Shown: positions 36,815 through 46,132 of the stretch, piece after piece
How the letters are laid out: each line of letters opens with the position of its first letter
Position numbering within the stretch: the first letter of the stretch is position 1
NCBI RefSeq assembly: GCF_016745395.1
Contig: NZ_JAERVJ010000001.1
Coordinates: forward strand, 496,001 to 560,000
Length of the DNA: 64,000 nt
From: Methylocystis sp. Sn-Cys
Lineage (GTDB): Bacteria > Pseudomonadota > Alphaproteobacteria > Rhizobiales > Beijerinckiaceae
Direction: 5' to 3'
Translations under genes and position numbers: made by a program
Notes under the pieces: generated by a model
Told to the model about the DNA's origin: nothing
Database searches by the model: none
The model's input: only the letters and a program-made list of their open reading frames with translations

Positions 36815-37410
36815 GGCTACACTCTATATGATCGGCGTGGCTTCGTTCAGGCTGCCCATGCAGCCTCGACGCGCCTGACCAATCAGCGATAATGGGTATA
36901 GAATAAAATGGTTAGACCCAGACGTCTCCTACGAGGTCCGCTTGATTGGGCCGGTGTCATTCCCGACGCTCGCTCGAGCGAGCGATCGGGAATCCAGAGC
37001 CAAACCAGCGCTTTTGTGGCTCTGGATTCCCGGGCGGGCTTTCAGCCCGCCGGGAACGACAAGTTCCCATGCGGGCTATTCAACCGGAAATCAGCCGCCG
37101 GACCAGGCGCCGCTGCGTCCTCGCCTGAAGCCTCGAACTCGACTTAGCCAGTGACTACGTCAATTTGACGCAGGGCGCCGCTTATCCGCACACCCTGCGC
37201 AATGACCAGACTTTAACCAATAACAACGCATGTTCTTCGGGCGGTTCGCTTTTCTCGTTCGCTTTCGAGATTTGAGGCATGACGCCGACGACCCCGGCCG
37301 GTTCCACTCCGGCATTACCCCTCTCGTCGCAGCCTTGAGGCCGCCGTGCACGCCAGCATGAGGGCTCGGGCTGGCCCCCGCGTTTTCGCAGCGTTCGATC
37401 GTGCAGGCCC
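36815..37410. other. Intergenic region with a palindromic repeat
   Basis: 596 bases. A palindromic element occupies 36956-37060. The remainder shows no coding signal in either strand; 37180-37280 is relatively AT-rich and may hold the promoter of the PAS/chemoreceptor pair. Confidence 0.6.
36956..37060. repeat. Palindromic repeat, GGGAATCCAGAGC type
   Basis: GTCATTCCCGACGCTCGC...GATCGGGAATCCAGAGCCA and TGGCTCTGGATTCCCGGGCGGGC...CCGGGAACGAC form two nested hairpins joined by a central complementary core (CCAGAGCCA/TGGCTCTGG). A related copy lies at 41715-41815. Confidence 0.8.
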
Positions 37411-37932
37411 ATGAAGAGAATCACGCCAACTCACAGGGAAGTCTTCTTTCCGGCGGACGAGATTATCGTCTCCAAAACCGACACCAAGGGGCGTATCACC
37501 TACGCCAATGAAACATTTTGCAAGATCGCGGGCTATAGCGAAGCCGAGCTCATGGGGCAGCCCCACAGCATCGTCCGCCACCCCGAGATGCCACGCGCGG
37601 TCTTCAAGCTCTTGTGGGACACGCTTTTCGACGGTCGCGAGATATTCGCCTACGTCAAGAACATGACCAAGGACGGCGATTACTATTGGGTATTCGCGCA
37701 CGCCACGCCTTCCTATGACAAAAATCGAAACCTTGTCGGATTCCACTCGACCCGTCGGGTTCCCAATCGCAACGTCGTCGAGAACGTCATAGCCCCGCTC
37801 TACGCCGCGATCCTGAGCGAAGAGCAGCAGCACCAAAACGGGCAGAAACAGCTCGCCGCCGGCTTCGACTTCGTCGTCAACTTCCTCCAATCGAAGCACA
37901 CGACCTATGACGCGCTCATTTTCTCGCTTTGA
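37411..37932 (+). CDS. PAS-domain protein (Aer-like sensor)
   Basis: 173 aa. The PAS core opens EIIVSKTDTKGRITYANETFCKIAGYSEAELMGQPHSIVRHPEMP, the pattern of Aer-type PAS domains that bind FAD and monitor redox/energy state, and continues DGDYYWVFAHATPS. It has no receptor signalling part of its own; the chemoreceptor begins in its last codons in another frame. The two are probably an Aer receptor split into sensor and transducer. It ends SKHTTYDALIFSL. Confidence 0.85.
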   Translation: MKRITPTHREVFFPADEIIVSKTDTKGRITYANETFCKIAGYSEAELMGQPHSIVRHPEMPRAVFKLLWDTLFDGREIFAYVKNMTKDGDYYWVFAHATPSYDKNRNLVGFHSTRRVPNRNVVENVIAPLYAAILSEEQQHQNGQKQLAAGFDFVVNFLQSKHTTYDALIFSL

Positions 37933-39460
37933 ATCTTCCGCCCTAGGAAAGACCGCCATTATCGCTGCGGCGAGCGCATCGGCGTGTGCGGCGCTGGCCG
38001 GCTTTTTCGGCGCATATACGCTCGAGCATGCTGGGGCCGTCGCATCGGCGGCGCTTGGCGTCCTCTCGCTCATCGCGCTTGTGAAGAACGACAGGGCGCA
38101 CGCGCGCGTGATAAACAAGATTGCGACAGTCTGCGGAGAGGCCGCCAAAGGGAACTTCGAAGCGCGAATTACGGACATTCAAGAGATCGGCGGCGAAGCG
38201 GACGTGCAGCACAAAGTGAACGACATGATCGACCGCTCCGACGCTTTCGTGCGCGAAGCGACGGCAAGTCTCGCAGCCGTATGTCGCAATGTTTATTACC
38301 GGCGCATCTTTCTGGAGGGTCTGGACGGCGCGTTCCGCAACGCCGCCGAGGTCATCAACGATTCAGTGAAAGCGCAATCGGCCGTCGAGGCGGCGCGGGC
38401 CAAGGCCGCAGCGGAGCAGACGCAAATCGTCGATGAGCTGGGACAGGGATTGAAGAGCTTGGCCGAGGGGGATCTCACAGCCCGACTTCAAAATTTCCCC
38501 GGAACATATCGCAGTCTCGAGCAGGATTTCAACGCAGCGGCTGGCCAGCTCGAAGGCGCTTTGACGGGTATCATCGGCGGCGCCGATATGCTCTGCTCGA
38601 CGACGCGCGAAATCACGAGCGCGGCGAATGATCTGGCGCGACGCACCGAGCAGGCCGCCGCTGGGCTCGAAGAAACCGCCGCGGCGATCCACGAGATCTC
38701 TAACACCGTCGTCAAAACCACAGAGGGCGCACGCCAGGCCCGGGAGACCGTGTCGCACGCCAAATCCGAGGCCGAAAAGAGCAACGAGATTGTCCGCGGC
38801 GCGATCGATACGATGAGCCGCATCGAGAAGTCGTCACAAGACATCGCCCAAATCATCGGGGTGATCGACGAGATCGCCTTCCAGACCAATCTTCTGGCGC
38901 TCAATGCGGGAGTGGAAGCGGCGCGCGCGGGCGACGCCGGCAGAGGGTTCGCCGTCGTCGCCGCCGAGGTTCGCGCGCTTGCGCAGAGGTCGGCGGAAGC
39001 GGCGAAGGAGATAAGGGGACTTATTTCGGTCTCGTCGGACGACGTCCGCGTGGGCGTCGAAAGGGTGACGCAAACCGGGAAGGCGCTCGAGCGCATCGTC
39101 GCCGAAGTGGTGCGAGTCAATCAGATCATCGCCGAAATGGCGTCAGGCGCCTCCGAGCAGTCCGCAGCAATACAGCAGATCAACATTGCAATCGGACAGA
39201 TGGATCAGGACACCCAGAAGAACGCCGCGATGGTGGAGGAAACCACTGCGGCGACCCACAATCTTCTGCAGGAGACCGAAGGTCTTGTTCGTTCCGTGCA
39301 AGACTTCAAGGTTGCGCAAAATCTCGCTGCGCGGGCGTCGATCCCTTCCGCTGGGAGGAAATCAGCCGCCGTCGCGTTGAAGCACGTTGCATCGGCTGGC
39401 GGCGCCGCGGTTCGAAAGCTCGCCGCCGACGCGAAGGAGAGCGGCTGGGAGGAGTTCTGA
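37907..39460 (+). CDS. Methyl-accepting chemotaxis protein
   Basis: 517 aa. Two hydrophobic segments near residues 15-60, HAMP-like regions around 65-120 and 165-215, then a long coiled coil with the hairpin tip IDEIAFQTNLLALNAGVEAARAGDAGRGFAVVAAEVRALAQRSA. It ends GWEEF, matching the xWxxF tether used by CheR/CheB for adaptation. There is no periplasmic sensory domain, so it likely takes its signal from the overlapping PAS protein. It overlaps that gene by 26 bases. Confidence 0.92.
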   Translation: MTRSFSRFESSALGKTAIIAAASASACAALAGFFGAYTLEHAGAVASAALGVLSLIALVKNDRAHARVINKIATVCGEAAKGNFEARITDIQEIGGEADVQHKVNDMIDRSDAFVREATASLAAVCRNVYYRRIFLEGLDGAFRNAAEVINDSVKAQSAVEAARAKAAAEQTQIVDELGQGLKSLAEGDLTARLQNFPGTYRSLEQDFNAAAGQLEGALTGIIGGADMLCSTTREITSAANDLARRTEQAAAGLEETAAAIHEISNTVVKTTEGARQARETVSHAKSEAEKSNEIVRGAIDTMSRIEKSSQDIAQIIGVIDEIAFQTNLLALNAGVEAARAGDAGRGFAVVAAEVRALAQRSAEAAKEIRGLISVSSDDVRVGVERVTQTGKALERIVAEVVRVNQIIAEMASGASEQSAAIQQINIAIGQMDQDTQKNAAMVEETTAATHNLLQETEGLVRSVQDFKVAQNLAARASIPSAGRKSAAVALKHVASAGGAAVRKLAADAKESGWEEF

Positions 39461-39550
39461 GGGCGCAGTCAGCTCAACGCAGTGAGGCCGGAAGAGATGT
39501 TAGGAGCTGTGGCCACGCGAGCTTGTGCGGTTTGATGTCGGCAGAAGTGG

Positions 39551-40930
39551 TTACACCCCGAAAATTTGGAGCCTCAGCCGCGCCCCCTCGCCCGGCGCGC
39601 TCTCGACCTCCAGCGTCGCGCCCGCGAGGCTCGCGCGCTCGCGCATGCCCAGCACCCCGAAATGGCCGGGCGTCGGCGCCGTTGGGTCGAAACCTGCGCC
39701 GTCATCCTCGATGACGAGCTCTGCGTGCGCGTCGTTCACCTGCAGGGCGACGCGCACGTTTTTCGCGCCCGAATGCAGCTCGATATTGCGCAACGCCTCG
39801 CGCAGGATCGCCGCGAAAAGCATTTCGGTCTGCGCCGCGAGCGGCCGCTCGGCGGCAAAATCCAGCGTGACGGCGACATCGGGCCAGCGCGCCTGGAACG
39901 CCAAAGCGATGGCGCGCAGATCGGCGTCCTCGCGTCGCGTCTCGCGCATCTGGGCGATGGCCTCGCGCGCCTCCCATAAGCCCTGCCGCGCATGCGCGTC
40001 GACCTCGGCCAAGGCTTTCTTCGCCTCGGGGTCGGCGGTCTTCTTCGCGATCAGCCGCGCCTCGGCGATCATGGTGACGATGGAGCGCACCAGCGTGTCG
40101 TGGAGATCATGGGCGATCCGCAAACGCTCATGGGCGACTGCCGCCGCGCGCGCCTCTTCCTGCGCCTTCTCCCGCTCGACGCGCAGACGCCGCTCGGCGG
40201 TGACGTCGCGCGCCACGGCCTGAAACTCGCCGCCGGCCTCGGGCCCCAGAAAACGAATGTCCCAGGAAAGCCAGAAGGCGCGACCCCTCGCGTCGCGGGC
40301 CGACATCTCGAAGGACCGCCCCTCGGCGCCGCGGCCGAGCCGCCAGGGAGCGCCCTGAGAGGGAAAGAGTTTGTCGAGGGCTTCGCCGATCAGCGCATCC
40401 TGCGGCTTGCCGAGGAAGGACGCCGCCGCCCGGTTGGCGAAGACCAGCCGGAAGTCGGGCGTGAACCGCAAGACCAGATTGCCGGAGGATTCTACAATGT
40501 CGCGATAGAGCGCGTCGGCGACCTTGAGTCGCGCGGCGGCGGCGTCGGCCTGCTGCTGCAAAAGCTGTTTCTCGCGCCGGTCCGAGGCCAGCAGGCGGTC
40601 GATCTGCTCCGACCCGTGATCCGGCGTGGTGACGATGAGGTAGCCTTGGGCGCGCGCGCTCCAGCCGATCGAGATCGTGACGCGCCGGCCCTCCAAGGCG
40701 GCGCGCATCGAGGGGAGAACAATCTCGCCCCCTTCTTCGCGCAGGCGTGCGAAAGCCGCCTCCATATGGATGAGGAGCGGCGAGTCGCAGACGGGCGTCC
40801 CCACGCGGGGCAGCCAGGCGCTGAGCGGCCCGAAGCGCTGGCGAACAAAGAGACGCTCATCCGCCACCGCGAGCCCGATTTGCCCGCGCGCGAGCGCCTC
40901 GTCGGCGATTATGCTCCCAGTCAAGCTCAT
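39551..40930 (-). CDS. PAS-containing sensor histidine kinase (HisKA_3/NarX type)
   Basis: 459 aa from the ATG at 40930 (a GTG 11 codons earlier is possible). A PAS domain lies at about 140-250 (YRDIVESSGNLVLRFTPDFRLVFANRAA). The dimerisation/phosphoacceptor box is ERLRIAHDLHDTLVRS, of the HisKA_3 kind, and the ATPase region has EALRNIELHSGAKNV and DDGAGFDP...GHFGVLGMRER. It is a soluble kinase. No response regulator is adjacent, so it is an orphan in this window. Confidence 0.88.
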   Translation of the reverse strand: MSLTGSIIADEALARGQIGLAVADERLFVRQRFGPLSAWLPRVGTPVCDSPLLIHMEAAFARLREEGGEIVLPSMRAALEGRRVTISIGWSARAQGYLIVTTPDHGSEQIDRLLASDRREKQLLQQQADAAAARLKVADALYRDIVESSGNLVLRFTPDFRLVFANRAAASFLGKPQDALIGEALDKLFPSQGAPWRLGRGAEGRSFEMSARDARGRAFWLSWDIRFLGPEAGGEFQAVARDVTAERRLRVEREKAQEEARAAAVAHERLRIAHDLHDTLVRSIVTMIAEARLIAKKTADPEAKKALAEVDAHARQGLWEAREAIAQMRETRREDADLRAIALAFQARWPDVAVTLDFAAERPLAAQTEMLFAAILREALRNIELHSGAKNVRVALQVNDAHAELVIEDDGAGFDPTAPTPGHFGVLGMRERASLAGATLEVESAPGEGARLRLQIFGV

Positions 40931-40998
40931 GTCCAAAACAATAGCCGCGTCAGGCGAAGTCACTCTATAAGCGGACGACGCAACGTAGAGGAATCGCT

Positions 40999-41682
40999 AT
41001 GTCCCACGTCTTTCCTCCGCCGCCCACCCCTTCCGTCGCGGTCGCCGGCGATGCGCGGCGCTTTCCGGTGCGGCGTATTTTCTGTGTGGCCCTGAATTAC
41101 GCCGACCATGCGCGCGAAATGGGGAAAGGCGCCGAGCCGCCCTTCTTCTTCACCAAGCCCGCCGACGCCGTGGTCGCCGACGGCGAGACCATTCCCTTTC
41201 CGGGGCTGACGCAGGATCTGCACCACGAGATCGAGCTTGTCGCCGCGCTGCAGTCTGGCGGGGCTGACATCGCGGCGGATCGCGCCCTCGATTGCGTCTA
41301 TGGCTACGCCGCCGGGATCGACCTCACCCGCCGCGATATGCAGACGGCCGCGCGCAACGCCGGGCGGCCCTGGGATATGTCCAAAGGCTTCGACAACTCC
41401 GCGCCGATCGGGGCGATCCGCAAGGCGTCCGACATCGGCCATCCGGCGCGGGGGCGCATCGCGCTCTCGGTAAACGGCGTGGTGCGCCAGCAGGGCGACC
41501 TCTGCGACATGATCTGGAGCCTGCCGCAGATCATTGCGGCGATCTCCACCTATGTCGCGCTGGCTCCGGGCGACCTCATCTTCACCGGCACGCCCTCGGG
41601 CGTCGGCGCGCTGCAGCCGGGCGACACGGCCGAGGGCGAGATCGCGGGCGTGGGGACCGTCCGCGTCACTTTCGCCAGGTGA
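40999..41682 (+). CDS. Fumarylacetoacetate hydrolase-family protein
   Basis: 227 aa, the short FAHD1-type. Family motifs: FCVALNYADHAREMG, PFFFTKPADAVV, metal-binding HHEIELVAAL, YAAGIDLTRRDMQ, KGFDNSAPIG, and FTGTPSGVGALQPGD. Members act as acylpyruvate hydrolases or oxaloacetate decarboxylases with Mg2+. It is divergent from the kinase by about 70 bases; no pathway neighbours define its substrate. Confidence 0.92.
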   Translation: MSHVFPPPPTPSVAVAGDARRFPVRRIFCVALNYADHAREMGKGAEPPFFFTKPADAVVADGETIPFPGLTQDLHHEIELVAALQSGGADIAADRALDCVYGYAAGIDLTRRDMQTAARNAGRPWDMSKGFDNSAPIGAIRKASDIGHPARGRIALSVNGVVRQQGDLCDMIWSLPQIIAAISTYVALAPGDLIFTGTPSGVGALQPGDTAEGEIAGVGTVRVTFAR

Positions 41683-41714
41683 CTCTGTTTCCGCTTGAAC
41701 AGCGCGCGTGGGTC

Positions 41715-41815
41715 GTCATCCCCGGCGGGCCGCAGGCCCGACCGGGGATCCAGAGCCCCAAGTACGCTGATTCTGCTCTGGATTCCCGATCGCTCGCTTT
41801 GCGAGCGTCGGGAAA
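41715..41815. repeat. Palindromic repeat, GGGATCCAGAGC type
   Basis: GTCATCCCCGGCGGGCCGC...CCGGGGATCCAGAGC and GCTCTGGATTCCCGATCGCTCGC...GAGCGTCGGGAA repeat the plan of 36956-37060, with the two outer hairpins exchanged in order. It fills most of the gap between the FAH-family gene and the decarboxylase. Confidence 0.8.
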
Positions 41816-41975
41816 CCCATGAGCAGATTTCCTATGATCGACGCAGCGCACAAGGCCGGGTTGCGCAAGGCGGGCAAAGGCGGCTATTTGGCTTTGCCGT
41901 TGAAACGCCGGGAGACGCGCGGCGCATGCCCCATATGACCGCCTTTGCGCCGCCCTGGCGCGGGAGCGCCGCGAC

Positions 41976-43478
41976 ATGACCAAGCCGGTCGATCTCGACC
42001 CCGAAGATTGGGACGCGTTCCGCGCCGAGAGCCATCGCGCGCTCGATTCCATGATCGACTATCTGCGCGACCTGCGCACGCGGCCCGTCTGGACGCCGCC
42101 GAGCGAGGAGGCCAAGGCGCGTTTCGATCGCGACCTCCCGGCGCAGGGCCGCGAGCTTGCCGCCGTGCTCGAAGATTTCGAGCGCTACATCAAGCCCTTC
42201 GCCACCGGCAACATCCATCCGATGTTCATGGGCTGGGTGCAGGGCGCGGGCACGCCGGTCGGCATGATCGCGGAGATGCTCGCCGCCGGCATGAATTCCA
42301 ACTGCGGCGGGCGCAACCACATCGCCATCGACGTCGAGCGACAGATCGCCAAATGGATGGCGCAGGCTTTCGGCCTGCCGGAAGACGCCTCGGGAATTTT
42401 CGTCACCGGCACGTCAATGGCGAATTTCCTGTCGCTGCTCGTCGCGCGCGACCAGGCCTATGGCGACAAGGACGTTCGCCTCAACGGGCTCTGCGCGCAG
42501 CGCGGCCAGCTCATCGCCTATGCCTCGCGCGAGGCGCACAACTGCGTGCGGCAGGCCATGGAGCTTGCCGGCCTCGGCGCGCGGCATCTGCGGCTCATTC
42601 CTTCGGACGACAACCGCCGCCTGAAGATCAGCGCGCTGCGCCACGCCATCTCGGCCGACCGCGCGGCGGGCTTCCGGCCCTTCCTCATCGTGGGCACGGC
42701 GGGGACGGTGGATACGGGCGCGATCGATCCGCTCGATCGCCTCGCCGACGTCGCCCATTCGGAGGATTTGTGGTTCCATGTCGATGGCGCCTTCGGGGCT
42801 CTGGCGGCGCTCTCGCCGCGCCTAAAGCCGCTGGTGAAGGGGCTGGAGCGCGCCGACAGCATCGCCTTCGACTTCCACAAATGGCTGCATGTGCCTTACG
42901 ACGCCGGCTTCTTCCTGGTGCGCGATCCCAAGGCGCATAAACGCGCCTTCGCCGCCAACGCCGCCTATCTCTCGCGGGCGCCGCGCGGGCTCGCCGCCGG
43001 GGACACCTGGCCCTGCGATCTCGGCCCCGATCTCTCGCGCGGTTTTCGCGCGCTGAAAACCTGGATGACCATCGAGACCTTTGGCGCCGACAAGCTCGCC
43101 CAATGCATCGAGCAATGCTGCCGCATGGCGAAGCGGCTCGAAGCCTGGATCGAGACGTCCGACAGTTTCGTGATGCGCGCGCCAGTGGCGCTCAATATCG
43201 TGTGCTTTGGGGTGAAGGGCGACGACGACGGCTCGCTCGCCCGCGAGATCGTGATGGAGCTGCACGAACGCGGCGAGGCGGCGCCCTCGCTGACGATCCT
43301 CGACGGCGCGCCGGCGATCCGCGCGGCGATCATCAATCACCGCACCCATGAGGAAGACATCGACGCCGTCACGCGCTTCCTGGAAGCGGCGCTACGCCGC
43401 GCCCGCAAGGAGCCGCATGATTTCGGCGCCGTAGTGGAGCCACATGGGCCGGGGAAGACGCGACTGTCGGAGGATTAG
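41976..43478 (+). CDS. Pyridoxal-phosphate decarboxylase (aromatic amino acid decarboxylase-like)
   Basis: 500 aa. Group II decarboxylase features: GNIHPMFMGWVQG near the N-terminus, GIFVTGTSMANFLSLLVARD, LIVGTAGTVDTGAIDPL, WFHVDGAFGA, and the PLP lysine in DFHKWLHVPYDAGFFLVRD. It would decarboxylate an aromatic or acidic amino acid in the cytoplasm; the exact substrate is not readable. ATG at 41976 directly follows GCGCCGCGAC without a strong ribosome site. It is followed by cobT in the same direction after 261 bases. Confidence 0.88.
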   Translation: MTKPVDLDPEDWDAFRAESHRALDSMIDYLRDLRTRPVWTPPSEEAKARFDRDLPAQGRELAAVLEDFERYIKPFATGNIHPMFMGWVQGAGTPVGMIAEMLAAGMNSNCGGRNHIAIDVERQIAKWMAQAFGLPEDASGIFVTGTSMANFLSLLVARDQAYGDKDVRLNGLCAQRGQLIAYASREAHNCVRQAMELAGLGARHLRLIPSDDNRRLKISALRHAISADRAAGFRPFLIVGTAGTVDTGAIDPLDRLADVAHSEDLWFHVDGAFGALAALSPRLKPLVKGLERADSIAFDFHKWLHVPYDAGFFLVRDPKAHKRAFAANAAYLSRAPRGLAAGDTWPCDLGPDLSRGFRALKTWMTIETFGADKLAQCIEQCCRMAKRLEAWIETSDSFVMRAPVALNIVCFGVKGDDDGSLAREIVMELHERGEAAPSLTILDGAPAIRAAIINHRTHEEDIDAVTRFLEAALRRARKEPHDFGAVVEPHGPGKTRLSED

Positions 43479-43739
43479 AGGGGATAACACGCCTTCCTGG
43501 GCGGCGGCGCGCATCCTGCCCCCAAGGGCTATGGCATGCACACATTGTGAACTTTGCAGCCTCTCATGGCCGAGCTCGTCCGGCCCGACCTGACGTTCGC
43601 GGAATCTGTGCCCCCCGTAGCCCAACGAGTGGGGCGGAGGCGGCGCGCGTCCGGTTTCTCGATGTTACCTCGATGCGCGTCCCCGCTGGAGCGCCTGCCG
43701 ACTTGCTCCTTTCCCCGCACCCGCGCATATAGTGGCGCC

Positions 43740-45638
43740 ATGCCGCCCGCGCCCACCAACCGTCGCCCCGCCGCTCCCAAGGAAGCCCCGCAGGAACCCT
43801 TCAAAAGGGCCGTCGCCGGAGCCATGCGCGCCATGGCGAAAACCGCCAAGCTCGAAGTGGCCTTCGCGCCCGAGCGCCCGTCGCTTCTCGCCTCGCCCGA
43901 GGGCGCCAAGGCGCGGCTGACGGACCCGCCGCGCAAGCTCTCCCCCAAGGACGCGGCGATTTTGCGCGGCCAGGCCGATTCGATCGCCCTGCGCCTCGCC
44001 TGCCACGACGATACGCTGCATCGGCGCTACGCCCCCGAGACGATGGAGGCGCGCGCCGCCTTCGACGCTTTGGAGCAGGCCCGGGTCGAATCGGTCGGCG
44101 CAAGGCGCATGGCCGGCGTCGCCGCCAATATCGGCGCGATGCTGGAAGACCGTTATGCGCGCAGCCATTCCGAGAAGATAACCAGCCGCGACGACGCGCC
44201 GCTCGAAGACGCTTTGGCGCTGATGGCCCGCGAGCGCCTCACCGGCCTCGAACCGCCGCCGCATGGCGCGAAGATCGTGGATTTCTGGCGGGAGGTGATC
44301 GAGCAGCGCGCCGGCGGCGATCTCGACCGGCTCGTCGGCGCGGTCGAGGACCAGAAGCATTTTGCGCAGATCGTGCGCGAGCTTCTCTCGCATCTCGACA
44401 TGGCCGGCGCCGAGGCGCCGGAAGAGACCGAGGCGGACGAGGACAGCAGCGAAGCGCCGCAGAACCCCGAGGAAAGCGAAGAGCCTCAGCAGGAAGAAGA
44501 TCAGGCCAAGAGCGCCGCCGAGATGGAGACCGCGCTCGCCGCCGAGGACTCCGAGCAGGAGGGAGAGAGCGAATCCGCCGAGGCGCCTTATGGCGAATCG
44601 GCGGAAGAGTCCGATACGGGCGATATGGAGGAGGCCGCCGACGCGCGCCGCCCCTCGACAACGGCCGCCGACCGCTCCGGCGCGGATTACCACGCCTTCA
44701 CCACCCGTTTCGACGAGACCGTGCGGGCCGAGGAGCTGTGCGATTCGGAGGAGCTCGACCGGCTGCGCGCCTATCTCGACAAGCAGCTTCTGCATCTGTC
44801 GTCTGTCGTCGGGCGCCTCGCCAACCGCCTGCAGCGCCGGCTGATGGCGCAGCAGAGCCGGTCCTGGGAATTCGACATCGAAGAGGGCATGCTCGATCCC
44901 GCGCGCCTGCCGCGCGTCATCATCGATCCGCAGCAGCCGCTCTCCTTCAAGCGCGAGAAGGACACGGATTTCCGCGATACGGTGGTGACGCTGCTGCTCG
45001 ACAATTCCGGCTCCATGCGCGGCCGCCCGATCACAGTCGCCGCGACCTGCGCCGATATTCTCGCCCGCACGCTGGAGCGCTGCGGCGTGAAGGTCGAGAT
45101 CCTGGGCTTCACCACCCGCGCCTGGAAGGGCGGCCAGTCGCGCGAGCTCTGGATCAATGAAGGCAAGAAGCCCAATCCGGGCCGCCTCAACGACATCCGC
45201 CATATCATCTACAAGGCCGCCGACGCGCCCTGGCGGCGGGCGCGGCGCAATCTCGGCCTGATGATGCGCGAGGGGCTCCTGAAGGAGAATATCGACGGCG
45301 AGGCGCTCGATTGGGCGCATCGGCGTCTGCTGGCGCGCACGGAGCAGCGCCGCATCCTGATGATGATCTCCGACGGCGCGCCGGTCGACGATTCGACGCT
45401 CTCCGTCAATCCGGGGAATTATCTGGAGCGCCACCTACGCCAAGTGATCTTCGACATCGAGACCAAGTCGCCGGTGGAGCTGATCGCTATCGGCATCGGC
45501 CACGACGTCACGCGCTATTACCGCCGCGCCGTGACCATCGTCGACGCCGAGGAGCTCGGCGGCGCCATGACCGAAAAGCTAGCGGAGCTCTTCAGCGAAA
45601 ATTCGCCGCCAAATGGCCGCGCCGGCGCCCGCGCTTAA
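43740..45638 (+). CDS. cobT: Aerobic cobaltochelatase subunit CobT
   Basis: 632 aa from the ATG at 43740 (MPPAPTNRR); the reading from 43554 begins in unrelated sequence. The N-terminal part matches CobT ([33 protein letters not shown]). There is a very acidic middle (about 225-300) and a C-terminal von Willebrand A domain with the MIDAS motif [13 protein letters not shown]. With CobS (AAA) and CobN it inserts cobalt into hydrogenobyrinate diamide. cobS is not adjacent in this window. Confidence 0.95.
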   Translation: MPPAPTNRRPAAPKEAPQEPFKRAVAGAMRAMAKTAKLEVAFAPERPSLLASPEGAKARLTDPPRKLSPKDAAILRGQADSIALRLACHDDTLHRRYAPETMEARAAFDALEQARVESVGARRMAGVAANIGAMLEDRYARSHSEKITSRDDAPLEDALALMARERLTGLEPPPHGAKIVDFWREVIEQRAGGDLDRLVGAVEDQKHFAQIVRELLSHLDMAGAEAPEETEADEDSSEAPQNPEESEEPQQEEDQAKSAAEMETALAAEDSEQEGESESAEAPYGESAEESDTGDMEEAADARRPSTTAADRSGADYHAFTTRFDETVRAEELCDSEELDRLRAYLDKQLLHLSSVVGRLANRLQRRLMAQQSRSWEFDIEEGMLDPARLPRVIIDPQQPLSFKREKDTDFRDTVVTLLLDNSGSMRGRPITVAATCADILARTLERCGVKVEILGFTTRAWKGGQSRELWINEGKKPNPGRLNDIRHIIYKAADAPWRRARRNLGLMMREGLLKENIDGEALDWAHRRLLARTEQRRILMMISDGAPVDDSTLSVNPGNYLERHLRQVIFDIETKSPVELIAIGIGHDVTRYYRRAVTIVDAEELGGAMTEKLAELFSENSPPNGRAGARA

Positions 45639-45789
45639 CCCAGGCGTAACCACGTTTCGGGTATGAGATCGGCAACATTGGAAATGCCGCTACGACGTTA
45701 TAATTGCAACGAATCTACGTCGATGCGCGTTAACATCGGCGCGCCAACGTCAACGAGCGCGCGATAAGCGTTGCTTGGGAGCGGGTAAG

Positions 45790-45915
45790 ATGGCGTTGGT
45801 GAGAAGAATGCGCGACGAGGCGCCCGAATTCGAGAAACTGGCCTGCGTGACGGCGCTTTGCGCTTTGGCGACGCTGCCGCTCGCCTTCTGCGCGGCCGTA
45901 ACGATTTTCGGCTGA
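45790..45915 (+). CDS. Very small membrane protein, unknown
   Basis: 41 aa. After a charged head (RRMRDEAPEFEK) comes a single hydrophobic stretch of about 22 residues (ACVTALCALATLPLAFCAAV), ending TIFG. GGGAG lies about 10-14 bases upstream of the ATG. It resembles other tiny single-helix proteins left out of annotations. The independent evidence is weak: one good ribosome site and a clean membrane helix. Confidence 0.45.
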   Translation: MALVRRMRDEAPEFEKLACVTALCALATLPLAFCAAVTIFG

Positions 45916-45940
45916 GGTTGGGCCGGAGACGGAGCGCTCC

Positions 45941-46090
45941 CTCAGTCTGTTGGCAAACCTCCGAGGCGGCCTCGTCCTTCGAGACGCGAGCTTCGCTCGC
46001 TCCTCAGGATGAGGCCTAAGTGTTTAACCAAGTAGCAGAAGCTCCTCATGCTGAGGAGCCTGCGCAGCAGGCGTCTCGAAGCACGAGGGG
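45941..46090 (-). repeat. ~150-bp palindromic repeat (copy 1)
   Basis: On the minus strand it reads CCTCGTGCTTCGAGACGCCTGCTG...GGCTCCTCAGCATGAGGAG, a spacer with TTAAACACTTAGGCC, then TCCTGAGGAGCGAGCGAAGCTCGCGTCTCGAAGGACGAGGCC...GTTTGCCAAC. Internal arms (GAGACGC/GCGTCTC; CTCCTCAG/CTGAGGAG) form hairpins. The other copies are 55939-56084 and the truncated 17450-17512. Confidence 0.8.
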
Positions 46091-46132
46091 CGTTATCGGC
46101 AGTCTAAGGGAGCGGCAAGCGCTCCCTGTCCC

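Noticed and set aside
41819-41938. 39-codon ORF before the decarboxylase
   Set aside because: It starts at the edge of the palindromic repeat, with no ribosome site and no recognisable features.
43665-45434. 589-codon open frame on the minus strand
   Set aside because: It is opposite cobT; the apparent regularity comes from the acidic repeat-rich middle of CobT read backwards.
45941-46090. Possible CRISPR array because of repeated hairpins
   Set aside because: There are no regularly spaced direct repeats and no cas genes; the element is a dispersed palindrome with copies elsewhere.
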